Origin: Bryobacteraceae bacterium
Lineage (GTDB): Bacteria; Acidobacteriota; Terriglobia; Bryobacterales; Bryobacteraceae
Assembly: GCA_019187195.1 (NCBI GenBank)
Contig: JABAQT010000069.1
Coordinates: 1 to 64,000 of the forward strand
Reading direction: 5' to 3'
Length of the DNA stretch: 64,000 nucleotides
Shown here in pieces: positions 54,362-63,176 of this stretch. Below the pieces are notes generated by a model. It was not told where the DNA came from, searched no databases, and was given only the letters and a program-made list of their open reading frames with translations. A program made the position numbers and the translations under genes. Within the stretch, counting starts at the first letter, position 1. The number at the start of each line of letters is the position of its first letter.

Positions 54362-55150
54362 TTACCATCCCCCAGCGGCGTTCGATTTTGCCAGGGCGCC
54401 AGGCCCTGATGGAAAACTCCTTCTGTCCGTGCGCGCCAGCGTCAGCACGGTCACGCGCGCGGCGCCGCTGCGCTTCAATGCGGCTCCGCAGGCGGAAACA
54501 GTGGCGCCGGTAGTCATCACGTCGTCGACCAGCAGGACATGCTGCCCATCGAGCTTCCTGGTCGAGCGGAACGCGCCTCTCACGTTTCTCCTGCGGTCGT
54601 GATCGCTCAGTCCGGCCTGTGGCGGCGTTTTTCTGGCGCGGCGCAACACCAGCGCCATGGGCACGCCCGTGCGGCGCGAAACCTCCCTGGCCAGCAGTTC
54701 GGACTGGTTGAAGCCCCGGGACCATTTCCGCCTCCAGTGCATCGGCACGGGGACGATGAGATCGAGGCGTTCCCGCCGCTGAAGGGCCGCCAGCAGATAG
54801 CCGGCGAGCGGTTTCGCCAGCGTATGGATGCCGGCGTACTTGTACAGGTGGATCAGTTTGCGGAGTGTGCCCTCATGGAAGCCGTAGCTCGAGGCGCTGT
54901 CGAATCCGTTCATTCCTCCGCGGCATAGTCCGCAGAGCCCCCGCTCATCGAGGGGGTGGGGTGTGTGAAAGGGGGTCCGGCACGCGGCGCAGAAATAATC
55001 CGCCTCAATGGGAGCGGCGCCCTCGAGGCATTTCCGGCATACCGGATACCTGGCGACGCTGGTGAGCGGGTTATCGCATATCCGGCAGGAATCGGGAAAA
55101 ACAAGGTTGAAAAGGCCGGACCAAACTTTGGGCAGGGCGAGAGAAGGCAA
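54362..55150 (-). CDS. comF: ComF-family amidophosphoribosyltransferase-like protein
   Basis: This protein (262 aa from TTG 55150) has an N-terminal Cys-rich zinc module ('DSCRICDNPL', 'YPVCRKCLEGA', 'FCAACRTPFHTPHPL', 'LCGLCRGGM') and a type I phosphoribosyltransferase domain with PRPP loop 'VLLVDDVMTTGATVSACGAA'. ComF is linked to DNA uptake in competent bacteria; in others the role is unclear. An in-frame TGA lies only about 11 codons upstream of TTG 55150; no ATG is available in between, so the start is uncertain (CTG is another option). Gene order is comF then HNH. Confidence 0.88.
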   Translation of the reverse strand: MPSLALPKVWSGLFNLVFPDSCRICDNPLTSVARYPVCRKCLEGAAPIEADYFCAACRTPFHTPHPLDERGLCGLCRGGMNGFDSASSYGFHEGTLRKLIHLYKYAGIHTLAKPLAGYLLAALQRRERLDLIVPVPMHWRRKWSRGFNQSELLAREVSRRTGVPMALVLRRARKTPPQAGLSDHDRRRNVRGAFRSTRKLDGQHVLLVDDVMTTGATVSACGAALKRSGAARVTVLTLARTDRRSFPSGPGALAKSNAAGGW

Positions 55151-55220
55151 CGTTTGAGCCAGCCATCTACTCGAGAAGACTCACCTCCCAAAAACACAGT
55201 GTACAACAGCGCGGCCCTGG

Positions 55221-55301
55221 GGGAAGGCAGCGGGGCTATTCGCTTCGCCCGCAGCCATGAAGTTCCCGGCCTGGCAGGCCGATAGAAGAGAAGGATCTTC
55301 T
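55221..55301. other. Run of three hairpins in a gene-free stretch (possible structured RNA)
   Basis: Within the 246-base gap 55151-55396: hairpin 1 pairs 55221-55225/55263-55267, 55226-55228/55254-55256 and 55230-55234/55248-55252 around a 13-base loop; hairpin 2 is GGCCT/AGGCC (55268-55272/55276-55280); hairpin 3 is AGAAG/CTTCT (55284-55288/55297-55301). It could be the leader of comF (minus strand) or of the Hpt gene (plus strand). I did not recognise any known riboswitch or RNA family. Confidence 0.35.
55258..55285 (+). promoter_or_regulatory. Sigma-28-like (FliA-type) promoter before the Hpt gene
   Basis: TGAAGTTC (55258-55265), 12 bases, then GCCGATAG (55278-55285). The enteric sigma-28 consensus is TAAAGTTT, 11 bases, GCCGATAA, so 13 of 16 positions agree with a spacer one base longer. 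The Hpt gene starts 111 bases downstream. It partly overlaps hairpins 1 and 2. Confidence 0.4.
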
Positions 55302-55396
55302 TTCCCGCCGTGGGGATTGCGGGTTGCCCGGACAATGATGCCGGGTTTACCATCGTGTTTTCGACGGTTGTTGGAAAGGGCATCGAGGGAGACCAC

Positions 55397-55759
55397 GTGA
55401 ATTTTCCAAGTCAGTTGGCCGTGCTTGATCGTTCAATAGCCCTGTCACGGGTTGGCGGCGATACGGAACTTCTACAGGAAATGGCGCAGCTCTTTCTGGA
55501 GGAGTACCCATCTCAACTGAGTCTCATCCGCGCGGCGGTGCAAGCCCGGGATGCGAAGGCTTTGGAGCGTTCCGCTCACAGCCTGAAGGGATCCATCGGC
55601 AACTTTGGAGCGGAATCCGCCCACCAGGCGGCGTTCGCGCTGGAGATGATAGGGCGGCAGGGCAACCTAGATCAGGCCGATGACGCTCTGCGGAAACTGG
55701 AGGGTACGCTCTCAGCGCTCAAACCGGCCATGGAGTCGCTCGCTCATAGCGCCGTTTAG
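55397..55759 (+). CDS. Stand-alone histidine phosphotransfer (Hpt) protein
   Basis: From GTG 55397 (GAGGGAGA just upstream) the product is 120 aa, a single Hpt four-helix bundle. The phospho-accepting His is H61 in 'ALERSAHSLKGSIGNFGAES'. 'LLQEMAQLFLEEYPSQLSLI' and 'ARDAKALERSA' are typical of the domain. Such proteins pass phosphoryl groups between a hybrid kinase and a response regulator. No kinase is adjacent. The sigma-28-like promoter upstream suggests a link to motility or chemotaxis (inference). The open frame extends upstream but without a start of the right context. Confidence 0.87.
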   Translation: MNFPSQLAVLDRSIALSRVGGDTELLQEMAQLFLEEYPSQLSLIRAAVQARDAKALERSAHSLKGSIGNFGAESAHQAAFALEMIGRQGNLDQADDALRKLEGTLSALKPAMESLAHSAV

Positions 55760-55825
55760 CCGGCGGAGAATTTCGCGGTCGCCGAGCCGCCGGACAACAG
55801 CCTTCCATTGCGTTACCGTGTAGGC

Positions 55826-56053
55826 ATGGATAGGGTGACAGTCGAGATCCCCGCGGAACTCGTCGCCGCTGCGGGCGTAGCCATGGCCGACTCGTCGGCT
55901 GAAATTACGCGTCTTGTGGCGCTTGCGCTGCATCGTGAAGGCAGGCTGTCGCTCGAGCGCGCGGCGGAGTTGAGTCTCACCCCGGTCGATCAGTTCCTTG
56001 ACTTCGCGGTGAGGCACGAAGACCATCGATCGGCGGAACCTCTCGGCATTTGA
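55826..56053 (+). CDS. Small UPF0175-like protein
   Basis: From ATG 55826 the product is 75 aa. 'VTVEIPAELVAAAGVAM' followed by 'LVALALHREGRLSLERAAEL' and 'SLTPVDQFLDFAVRHE' resembles UPF0175 proteins, which carry an HTH-like core and are often antitoxin-like partners of PIN toxins. No PIN or other toxin gene is adjacent here, so it may be an orphan regulator or a solitary relic. Convergent with the rhamnose isomerase gene, 7 bases apart. Confidence 0.65.
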   Translation: MDRVTVEIPAELVAAAGVAMADSSAEITRLVALALHREGRLSLERAAELSLTPVDQFLDFAVRHEDHRSAEPLGI

Positions 56054-56060
56054 GTGCGCT

Positions 56061-57251
56061 TCAGGCGTAGCTCGCCACGGCGCCGCGGTTGCGCGCTTCG
56101 CGGTCAGCGGTGACGCGCTCCAGATAGCCGCTTTCACGAAACGCTTTCAAAGGATTCTCCGGAATTCCCCGGGCGCGCCGCCATTCAAGAATCAGCGGCT
56201 TCACGTCGGAAGCAAAAGCTTCCTGCAGGCATTCCTCGGCATCGACGAGGTTGCAGGCATCCTGGTGTCCGCTCAGGACCGCGTGATCGACCAGCAGGCT
56301 CTTCGCGTAGATCTCCTGAGCCCGGATGACGCTTTGAATCATCGCCTCGATTTTCCCCTTCAGGTTGTGGCTTTGGTCAATCATGTAGGCAATGTCCGCC
56401 CGGCTTCCGGTTTCCCACTCCCAATAGCGGATCTCGTGGAAGATGCGAAAGAGCTGGTAGGGGTCGATGCTCCCCAGGGTGAGGTCGTCGTCGGCGTAGC
56501 GGCGGTCGTTGAAATGAAACCCTCCCAGCATTCCCTCGGCGAGCAGCCAGGCTACGATCTGCTCGATATTCTGGGCCTGGTAGTGATGGCCCAGATCGAC
56601 GAGGACCTTCGCCTGATCACCCGCTCCGCGCGCCAACAGCAGGGCCATGCCCCAATCAGCAATGTCGGTGTGATAGAACGCCGGCTCGAACGGTTTATAT
56701 TCGACCAGCATTCGCTGCCCCTCGCCGAGTTGGCCGTGGAGCGAGCGGAGCCCTTCGAGGAACCACTGGCGCCGCTTGCGGATATGCTGTGTGCCGGGGT
56801 AGTTCGAGCCGTCCGCGAACCACAGGGAGATATCCCTGCTGCCCGTGGCCGCGCTGATGCGGACGCATTCGGCCATGTGATCGAGCGCCGCCCGGCGCAC
56901 CGCCGGGTCCGGGTTGCCGAGCGAACCGTGTTTGTAGCACTGGTCCTGAAACACATTCGGGTTGATGGACCCGATGCGCACGCCGTGGCGCGAGGCAATC
57001 CGCTCGACGCCGTTCGCGTCCGAAACGCCATTGGGGAAATCCCACAACACATGCACCGCCACCGAGGGGCAGCATCCGGTGTGGCGGTGAACCTGTCCGG
57101 CATCGCTCAACTTCTCTTCGATCGTCGAGGCGGCGGCCAACTGCGTAAACTTGCCGAATCGCGTTCCGGTGTTGGCGAATCCCCACGATGGAACTTCGAT
57201 TTCGAAGCGGTCGAGGGCCTCCAGAATCAGGGTGCGTTGTGCGTCGTTCAT
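56061..57251 (-). CDS. rhaI: L-rhamnose isomerase, RhaI type
   Basis: From ATG 57251 the product is 396 aa, a TIM-barrel sugar isomerase converting L-rhamnose to L-rhamnulose. Markers: 'EVPSWGFANTGTRFGKF', 'VAVHVLWDFPNGVSDANGVE', 'SRDISLWFADGSNYPGTQHI' and metal-site region 'VEYKPFEPAFYHTDIADWGM', 'VLVDLGHHYQAQNIEQIVAW', 'GGFHFNDRRYADDDL'. This is the Pseudomonas/Rhizobium-type isomerase, not the E. coli RhaA type. It is last in the operon CE15 esterase-MFS transporter-isomerase, and the frame upstream of 57251 is only a shadow of the MFS gene. Confidence 0.9.
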   Translation of the reverse strand: MNDAQRTLILEALDRFEIEVPSWGFANTGTRFGKFTQLAAASTIEEKLSDAGQVHRHTGCCPSVAVHVLWDFPNGVSDANGVERIASRHGVRIGSINPNVFQDQCYKHGSLGNPDPAVRRAALDHMAECVRISAATGSRDISLWFADGSNYPGTQHIRKRRQWFLEGLRSLHGQLGEGQRMLVEYKPFEPAFYHTDIADWGMALLLARGAGDQAKVLVDLGHHYQAQNIEQIVAWLLAEGMLGGFHFNDRRYADDDLTLGSIDPYQLFRIFHEIRYWEWETGSRADIAYMIDQSHNLKGKIEAMIQSVIRAQEIYAKSLLVDHAVLSGHQDACNLVDAEECLQEAFASDVKPLILEWRRARGIPENPLKAFRESGYLERVTADREARNRGAVASYA

Positions 57252-57265
57252 TGGGACTCCCTGTA

Positions 57266-58489
57266 TCAGTCTAATTCCGGCGGCGCGTACTCCGCCCGCA
57301 CCAGGAAGACGTACGCCGCGACCCCCACAATCAGCAGGAATCCGACGGCGAACATCGGGGCGGCATAGCTCCCCGTGATGTCCTTGAGGAAGCCGGTGAC
57401 GATCGGAGCGGCGATTCCGGAGAGATTCGCGGCGCAGTTCTGCACCCCGGCAATGACCCCGATGGAAGCCCCGGGCATGAGCGTCTGAGTGAGCGCCCAA
57501 TAATTCGCCGTGGCAAGGCCAAGCCCGCTGAGCGAGATGATGGCGAACCACAAAGCCACGTCATTCGATTTCGCCAGGGCGCCTACCAGTTCCGTGCTCG
57601 CCAGAAGAAATCCGGCGATGGTGAAGAGCTTTCGCGTCCGCACGGGGTCCGCGCCGCGCGCGATCAGGCGGTCGGCAACGTAGCCGGCAAGAGTGGCCAC
57701 CGCCGCCATGCCCGCGAAACTGAACCCCGTGAAGGCACCCGACTTGCTCAGCGACAGGCCGCGGCTCTCGGCGAAATAAGCCGGCAGCCACGTCATGCAG
57801 AAGTAGACGAAATAGTTGTAACAGAAGGCCCCGAGGATAATCCCCCAGGTGAGGCGCGTGCGCAGCAGGCGGGAGAGCCCGACGCCCTTTCCGGTCTTCT
57901 TCTCCGCCGCTTCCAACTGCCGGTCGTCATCCTTCACGAGAATCAGCCAGGGAACCAGCCACAACAGCGAGCCCAGCCCGAGGATGACGAACATCTCGCG
58001 CCATCCATAGTGCACGATCAGAAACGCGGCTACCGGAGCGCCGATCGCCGGCCCCAGCTTGGTTCCGGCCATGTACACTCCGACGGCCAGTCCCCGCTGT
58101 TCCTCCCCGATGTGGAAACGGATCCAGCGCATGCTGGCGGGGGTGACCAGCGCCTCGCCGCACCCCAGCAGGAACCGCAATCCGAGCAGATGGCCCACGG
58201 TTCCGATTCCCGCCGTGGCGGCGGAAATCACACTCCAGAACGCGAACGCGAACGCGTAGGGAAGCTTCACTCCGAAGCGGTCCACCACGAAACCGGCCGG
58301 GATCTGGAGAAACGCGTAGGACCAGAAGAACGCCGAATTCATCAACCCGCGGTCGTTATCCGTGAGGGAAAATTCGTGTATGAACTCCTTGGCCGCCAGG
58401 GCCACCGAGAGATTCGCCCGGTCGAGGTAGGCGATGATCATCCCGAGGCTGAGAAGGCAGACAATCCACCAGCGGCGGGCCGCCGTCAT
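57266..58489 (-). CDS. MFS transporter (anion:cation symporter family-like)
   Basis: From ATG 58489 the product is 407 aa with 12 membrane helices. 'LSLGMIIAYLDRANLSVALA' and 'NSAFFWSYAFLQIPAGFVVD' with 'RFGVKLPYAFAFAFWSVISA' are typical of the ACS branch that imports hexuronates, glucarate and similar acids; 'YMAGTKLGPAIGAPVAAFLI' is also characteristic. Its ATG shares one base with the stop of the upstream esterase gene (TGATG). Genes on both sides suggest a substrate such as rhamnose or a uronate (inference). Confidence 0.9.
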   Translation of the reverse strand: MTAARRWWIVCLLSLGMIIAYLDRANLSVALAAKEFIHEFSLTDNDRGLMNSAFFWSYAFLQIPAGFVVDRFGVKLPYAFAFAFWSVISAATAGIGTVGHLLGLRFLLGCGEALVTPASMRWIRFHIGEEQRGLAVGVYMAGTKLGPAIGAPVAAFLIVHYGWREMFVILGLGSLLWLVPWLILVKDDDRQLEAAEKKTGKGVGLSRLLRTRLTWGIILGAFCYNYFVYFCMTWLPAYFAESRGLSLSKSGAFTGFSFAGMAAVATLAGYVADRLIARGADPVRTRKLFTIAGFLLASTELVGALAKSNDVALWFAIISLSGLGLATANYWALTQTLMPGASIGVIAGVQNCAANLSGIAAPIVTGFLKDITGSYAAPMFAVGFLLIVGVAAYVFLVRAEYAPPELD

Positions 58490-59757
58490 CAACGCGCCTT
58501 CCAATGCTTGTCGGCGAAGGTCAGAAACTGCTCCCAGTCATACTCGGTGACGTCGTGTTTTCCCGCCCGGATGTGATAGCCGATGGTGTTCATGATGGGC
58601 TGGTGCAATGCCGGCATCCGATCTGTTCCGAGGCCTGCCGCGTGAAACAGGCTGTAGACCGGCCCGGCGCCCACCGCCGAGAGAAACTCCCCGCGCGGGT
58701 CGGCTTCCAGGTCTTCCTCGGCGCTGGCTATGTACACGGGGCGCGGCGCAATCAGCGCGACCAGTTCATGTTGATCCACCGGAAGGGCGGCCACGTCATT
58801 GTTGTACTTCTTGAAATTGGCGCAAAACCAGTGTGGGAAGACGGCGTTGATGCGCTCGACGGTCTCTCCGTAGTTGCGGCGGGCGAGCGCCGCGCCGCCT
58901 TCTCCGGAGTTATTCGAGATGACCATGGCAAACCGCTGGTCCTCGGCGCCTGCCCAGAGGGCCGTTTTTCCAAGTCTTGAATGCCCCCACACGGCCACGT
59001 GCTTCGAGTCGATGTCGCGGTCCTTTTCGAAGTAATCCATCACACGGCTCAGCCCCCAGGCCCATGCCCCGATGGCGTTCCACTGATCCGGATCGGGGGC
59101 GGTCTGTCCCGGACGGTAGAAGTGGGGAATTATGGATTCGGCAAGCGCATCCTTGCGGTCGGGAAAGATGTCGCCGTAATAGACGGTGGCGACGGCGTAG
59201 CCGCGCCGGAGAACGGTCTTCACCTGGAATCTGCTTGCTTCCGAGCCCCGGCTCGCTTCGGTGGCGCGGTTGTTCTCGACGCCGGGAGCGTTTCGCATCC
59301 AGCCGGTGGATATAGCGACGCCGGCGTCATTCGCCACCGCCTGGTTGCCGCGGAAATTCAGGCCCAGAAACACGGGATAGGGGCGCTTCCTGTCGTTGGG
59401 GAGGTAGATGAGCAGGTGCATCTTTTGTTTCGGCGTGAGCCAGATGTCCACCTCCTTGCGCGTCGCGTCTCCACCGAGCGCTTTCGCCTCGCGCGAGGTG
59501 ACCTCGAATTCCAGTTTGCCCGGCTTGGGCGCGCTCCTGCCGTAGACTTCGGATTCAAACAGGTGGAGAATTTCCGGCCGCCGCTGACTTTTCCACGTGG
59601 AGGCGTCGCGCACCGTCCGGCCATTGGCAAGCAGAAGCGGATCGGGCAGGGTGTACGCGCCTACTTTCGACTCATCGTGATTCTCCACGGGCCGGGGACT
59701 CTGCGCGGACACAAGAAGAACCGGACAGAGGAAGAGCCAGAGCTTGCGTGCCATCAT
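58489..59757 (-). CDS. CE15-family 4-O-methyl-glucuronoyl methylesterase (glucuronoyl esterase)
   Basis: This 422-aa protein has a signal peptide (core '[14 protein letters not shown]') and the CE15 pattern: nucleophile S260 in '[20 protein letters not shown]' followed by '[20 protein letters not shown]', '[15 protein letters not shown]', '[20 protein letters not shown]' and the C-terminal His region '[16 protein letters not shown]'. It would cut ester links between lignin and glucuronoxylan, freeing xylan. The usual 'GCSRxGK' elbow reads GHSRLGK. First gene of a three-gene operon with the MFS and RhaI genes. Confidence 0.88.
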   Translation of the reverse strand: MMARKLWLFLCPVLLVSAQSPRPVENHDESKVGAYTLPDPLLLANGRTVRDASTWKSQRRPEILHLFESEVYGRSAPKPGKLEFEVTSREAKALGGDATRKEVDIWLTPKQKMHLLIYLPNDRKRPYPVFLGLNFRGNQAVANDAGVAISTGWMRNAPGVENNRATEASRGSEASRFQVKTVLRRGYAVATVYYGDIFPDRKDALAESIIPHFYRPGQTAPDPDQWNAIGAWAWGLSRVMDYFEKDRDIDSKHVAVWGHSRLGKTALWAGAEDQRFAMVISNNSGEGGAALARRNYGETVERINAVFPHWFCANFKKYNNDVAALPVDQHELVALIAPRPVYIASAEEDLEADPRGEFLSAVGAGPVYSLFHAAGLGTDRMPALHQPIMNTIGYHIRAGKHDVTEYDWEQFLTFADKHWKAR

Positions 59758-59799
59758 CCCTCTGAGGATACCCTCAAATTCGATATGATGTGTGCCGGC

Positions 59800-61035
59800 A
59801 TGCTTTCCCGACGCTCATTCCTCAGGACCCTCGCCGCCCCGGCGGCATCTTTTCTCAGCGGATACCACCTGATGGCCGCGCCCATGAAGGGAAAGGTGAA
59901 GATCCGTGACATCAAGACCATGATTCTGCAAGGCCCGCGCACCTACACGCTGGTGAAGGTGGAAAGCGACGCCGGACCGTTCGGCATCGCCGACGCCTAT
60001 GGCAGCCCCGGAGCCGGCGTCCGCGACCAGATCAATGCCATCCGGCCGTACTTCATCGGCAAGGATCCGACACAGATCGACTCCCTCATCGTGGGTCTCG
60101 GTCCCCATAGCGACGGCTCCGCGCATCACTTCATGCGGGCGATCGCGGGAATCGAAATGGCGCTCTGGGACCTGAATGGCCACCTTCTCGGCGTTCCGGC
60201 GAGCACTCTGCTCGGCGGGCGATTCCGGGACAAGGTGCGCGTCTACAACCACGCCGCGCCGCGCAACATGCTGGACAAGGGATCGGTCCGCGCGTGGGCG
60301 GACGCCTGCCGCGCCGACCCGAGCGGCTTCCGCGGCCACAAATTCGGCCCGCAACATACCAACCCCCAGAACGATCCCGGCCGCGACCTCGCCAATCGCC
60401 GCCTATCCACCGAGGAGCTTCGCAATATCCGTATCGGTTTCGAGAACGTCCGCGAGGCCATCGGCTGGGACCATGACATCATGGTTCACAACCACTGGGA
60501 GTACGACGCCCGCACCTCGATTCAACTGGCCGAGGCGGTGGCCGACATAAAGCCTCTGTGGCTTGAAGACCCCATGCCGGTGGCATACACTGACGGGTGG
60601 AAGGCGCTCTGCGCCGCCTCGCGGGTCCCCATCTGCACGGGCGAGAACTGGTTCCGCCGCGCCGACGCCGTCCCCTTCGTCATCAACAACGGCGTGGATA
60701 TTCTCAACCCGGACCTGCGCAACACCGGCGGTTTCCTCGAGACCAAGCGTCTTGCGGACCTGGCCGACGCGTTCGCGATGTCCGTGGCGAACCATAACAC
60801 CGGTTGCGTGCTCAACACCATGGCTACCATTCACTGGGCGTCCACGGTCAGGGACTACGTGCATTGCGAAACCGTCATCGGCAAGCGCGACTGGATGGAC
60901 GACGTGATTGTTCACGACGGCCTGGTGGTGAAGGACGGGTTCATCCCGGTGCCCGACAAGCCGGGGATCGGAGTGGAACTCAACCCGGATGTAGTCAAAG
61001 CGCACCTTGCCGCGGGCGAGAAGTGGTGGGGTTGA
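59800..61035 (+). CDS. Enolase-superfamily (mandelate racemase/muconate lactonizing-type) enzyme, secreted
   Basis: From ATG 59800 the product is 411 aa with a Tat signal ('[20 protein letters not shown]'; ATG 59785 is an alternative, though it overlaps the -10-like TATGAT at 59784-59789). The C-terminal barrel has the acid/base Lys K181 ('GHKFGPQHT'), metal ligands E256 ('LWLEDPMP') and E282 ('CTGENWF') and a catalytic-type His in '[10 protein letters not shown]'. At the first ligand position, normally Asp, the sequence reads 'MVHNHWEYD' (H230/N231/H232), which is unusual. Likely a sugar-acid dehydratase or racemase; substrate unknown. Confidence 0.85.
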   Translation: MLSRRSFLRTLAAPAASFLSGYHLMAAPMKGKVKIRDIKTMILQGPRTYTLVKVESDAGPFGIADAYGSPGAGVRDQINAIRPYFIGKDPTQIDSLIVGLGPHSDGSAHHFMRAIAGIEMALWDLNGHLLGVPASTLLGGRFRDKVRVYNHAAPRNMLDKGSVRAWADACRADPSGFRGHKFGPQHTNPQNDPGRDLANRRLSTEELRNIRIGFENVREAIGWDHDIMVHNHWEYDARTSIQLAEAVADIKPLWLEDPMPVAYTDGWKALCAASRVPICTGENWFRRADAVPFVINNGVDILNPDLRNTGGFLETKRLADLADAFAMSVANHNTGCVLNTMATIHWASTVRDYVHCETVIGKRDWMDDVIVHDGLVVKDGFIPVPDKPGIGVELNPDVVKAHLAAGEKWWG

Positions 61036-61038
61036 GGC

Positions 61039-61866
61039 ATGATCCCGCGAGCGATCGGCTTAGCGCTGTTTTCCGCCGCCCTCTGCCTGGCCCAGGGCCC
61101 GCGCATCCTCATCGTGACGGATCTCGAGGGAGTGGGCGGCGTCAACAATCCGGACGAGCAGTTGTTGCCAGGGCAGCGCCGCTTCATGGAGTCGCGGCGC
61201 CTTCTCATTGGGGAGACGAACGCCGCCGTCGAGGGCGCCTTCGCGGCCGGAGCCTCCGAGGTAGTCATCTGGGACGGCCATGACGGCAGCCGCACCCTCT
61301 CGATTGACGAGATCGACAGCCGCGCCCAACTGCTCCAGGGACGGCCGACGCCGGCCAATTACTATCTTTCGGAAAAGCTCTATGACGGCATTCTCTTCGT
61401 CGGCCAGCACGCCATGGCCGGGGCGAAGGACGCCGTGCTCGCCCATTCGCAAAGCTTCGGGATGAAACGCATCACGTTGAACGGGAAGGAGGTGGGGGAG
61501 CTCGGCCAGGTGGCCGCCATCGCCGGCTATTACGGCATCCCGGTCATCATGCTCGCCGGCGATGAAGCGGCGTGCGCGGAGATGAAGGAACTTCAGCCGG
61601 ATGCCGTCACGGTTGCCGTCAAGCGGCTGGCCGGTTCCATGTCCACGCTCAGCCTGTCCCACGCCGAGGCGAAGCGGCGGATTCAGGCGGCGGCGCGAAA
61701 AGCCGTCGCCGGAGCGAAGCATTACAAACCGTGGATCATCTCCGGCCCCGTGGAGTTGAAGATGGAACAGCACGCGCAGCCTCCGCTTCATCCCACGGGC
61801 CGCGTTCAGATCTACCGCGGAGCGAACGTTCTTGAGGCCTACAGCGCCTGGCTCGGGAAGCCGTAG
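61039..61866 (+). CDS. M55-family D-aminopeptidase (DppA-like), secreted
   Basis: This 275-aa protein has a signal peptide (core 'IGLALFSAALCLAQ') and M55 motifs: the zinc site 'ILIVTDLEGVGGVNNPDE', 'VIWDGHDGSRTLSIDEID', 'LFVGQHAMAGAKDAVLAHSQ', 'LNGKEVGELGQVAAIAGYYG' and 'VIMLAGDEAACAEMKELQP'. The zinc-binding Asp, Glu and His residues appear to be present. Such enzymes split D-amino-acid peptides, for example D-Ala-D-Ala. It is four bases after the upstream gene, so likely in the same operon. Confidence 0.92.
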   Translation: MIPRAIGLALFSAALCLAQGPRILIVTDLEGVGGVNNPDEQLLPGQRRFMESRRLLIGETNAAVEGAFAAGASEVVIWDGHDGSRTLSIDEIDSRAQLLQGRPTPANYYLSEKLYDGILFVGQHAMAGAKDAVLAHSQSFGMKRITLNGKEVGELGQVAAIAGYYGIPVIMLAGDEAACAEMKELQPDAVTVAVKRLAGSMSTLSLSHAEAKRRIQAAARKAVAGAKHYKPWIISGPVELKMEQHAQPPLHPTGRVQIYRGANVLEAYSAWLGKP

Positions 61867-61925
61867 AGGCGCGCGAGTTGCTCAATGGGCCGAATTGCGA
61901 AATGATAACGGTCAGGGCAACTACC

Positions 61926-63170
61926 ATGGACGTCACACGAAGAGGTTTCCTTACCGCCGCTCTCGGCGCAGCGGCACAGACGGGCTTGAACGGATTCACC
62001 AACCGGTATTTCCAGGTCCACCCCTTCATTGAAGCGAACCCCAAGGCAGTCTTCATCCGCCGCACGCGCGTGGCGGGGCGGTTGGATTTCGCGGGGATGC
62101 GGCGCGAGGGCTTGTCGCTGGGCAGGAGCATTTTTCAGCCGAGCGTGAGTTCCGGAATTCCGCTTTCGCACAGAGTGGTGCTCAAGCCGAATGTGCTGAC
62201 AACCACTCGCCACGGAAACCAGGTCAACTGGGGCACGGACGCGGACTTTTATGATGGGCTGCTGACGTCGCTCCACGAGACGGGGCTGCGGCGGTTCTAC
62301 TATGTGGAGGCTAACTACCGGTCCTCGCGCTGGAGCACGAAATATGATGAAGTGCACGAGCGCCTGGGAGTGGACGTGCTCGATCCGCAGAGGCGGGCGG
62401 CGCACTACCACCGGGAGTACGGGATGAACTTCGCCACTCCCGACGGCGCGGTGATCTATGGCCGCGTTCCGCACTATCCCCCGATCCACGAGCGGGACAC
62501 GTGGATGATCAACATCGCCAAGTGGCGCTCGCACGGGATGTGCCTCACGCAGGCCTGCAAGAACGCGCAAGGGATGACGGTATGGCCCTTCCAGCGTTTC
62601 TGTCCGGGGTGGGCGATGGTGACGGGCGTGCCGGATCACATGAAGCCGTTCATCTGCAAGGATGTGGTGAATCGCGTGAACCGCTATTTCGAGAGCCACC
62701 GGCGGATGAACTATTCGAGATACGACAGCACGGCGGAACTGAGTCCCATACGCCAGGAGATCTGGGCGCACAAGACGTGCGACCATCTGAGCACGCTCAA
62801 GTTCGGCCTGCACATGATCGAGGCCATCTACGCAAAGAACGAGGACCCGTCCGACCCTGTGCGAGAATTCCTTCCGAACATGGTGATGTTCGCCAAGGAC
62901 CCGTTCCGGTTGGACCTGGTGGGCCTGTGGCTCGGCGGGCATGAGCCGGGCAACGTTCATTTCTACCGCATCGCGAAAGAGCGGGGGTTGAGCGATACGT
63001 TCAATCCCTGGGATGTGCCCGTCTATGAATGGGACGAAACGGGACCGGTTGCGCGCAAACTGACCGACTTTCCCCGCACTCTGCTCAAGACCTATTACCT
63101 CCAGAAGGAAGGCGAACCTCTCTATCACCTGGTGAATGAGCCGTTCGACTATCAGCGTTACAAACTGTAG
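61926..63170 (+). CDS. Secreted DUF362-domain protein
   Basis: From ATG 61926 the product is 414 aa with a Tat signal ('DVTRRGFLTAALGAAAQTGL'). DUF362 markers: 'HRVVLKPNVLTTTRHGNQVN', 'VEANYRSSRWSTKYDEVHER', 'TWMINIAKWRSHGMCLTQAC' and 'KNAQGMTVWPFQRFCPGW'. The family is often linked to Fe-S proteins, but no CxxC cluster motif is visible here. Function is unknown. It lies 59 bases downstream of the M55 gene and could be in the same transcript. Confidence 0.82.
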   Translation: MDVTRRGFLTAALGAAAQTGLNGFTNRYFQVHPFIEANPKAVFIRRTRVAGRLDFAGMRREGLSLGRSIFQPSVSSGIPLSHRVVLKPNVLTTTRHGNQVNWGTDADFYDGLLTSLHETGLRRFYYVEANYRSSRWSTKYDEVHERLGVDVLDPQRRAAHYHREYGMNFATPDGAVIYGRVPHYPPIHERDTWMINIAKWRSHGMCLTQACKNAQGMTVWPFQRFCPGWAMVTGVPDHMKPFICKDVVNRVNRYFESHRRMNYSRYDSTAELSPIRQEIWAHKTCDHLSTLKFGLHMIEAIYAKNEDPSDPVREFLPNMVMFAKDPFRLDLVGLWLGGHEPGNVHFYRIAKERGLSDTFNPWDVPVYEWDETGPVARKLTDFPRTLLKTYYLQKEGEPLYHLVNEPFDYQRYKL

Positions 63171-63176
63171 CGGGCA

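Noticed and set aside
55181-55396. A 71-codon minus-strand frame in the comF/Hpt gap
   Set aside because: No ribosome site, no recognisable pattern, and it covers the hairpin region; better explained as non-coding.
55826-56053. A toxin-antitoxin pair around the UPF0175-like gene
   Set aside because: No toxin-like (PIN or RelE) gene is adjacent on either side; neighbours are Hpt and rhamnose isomerase genes.
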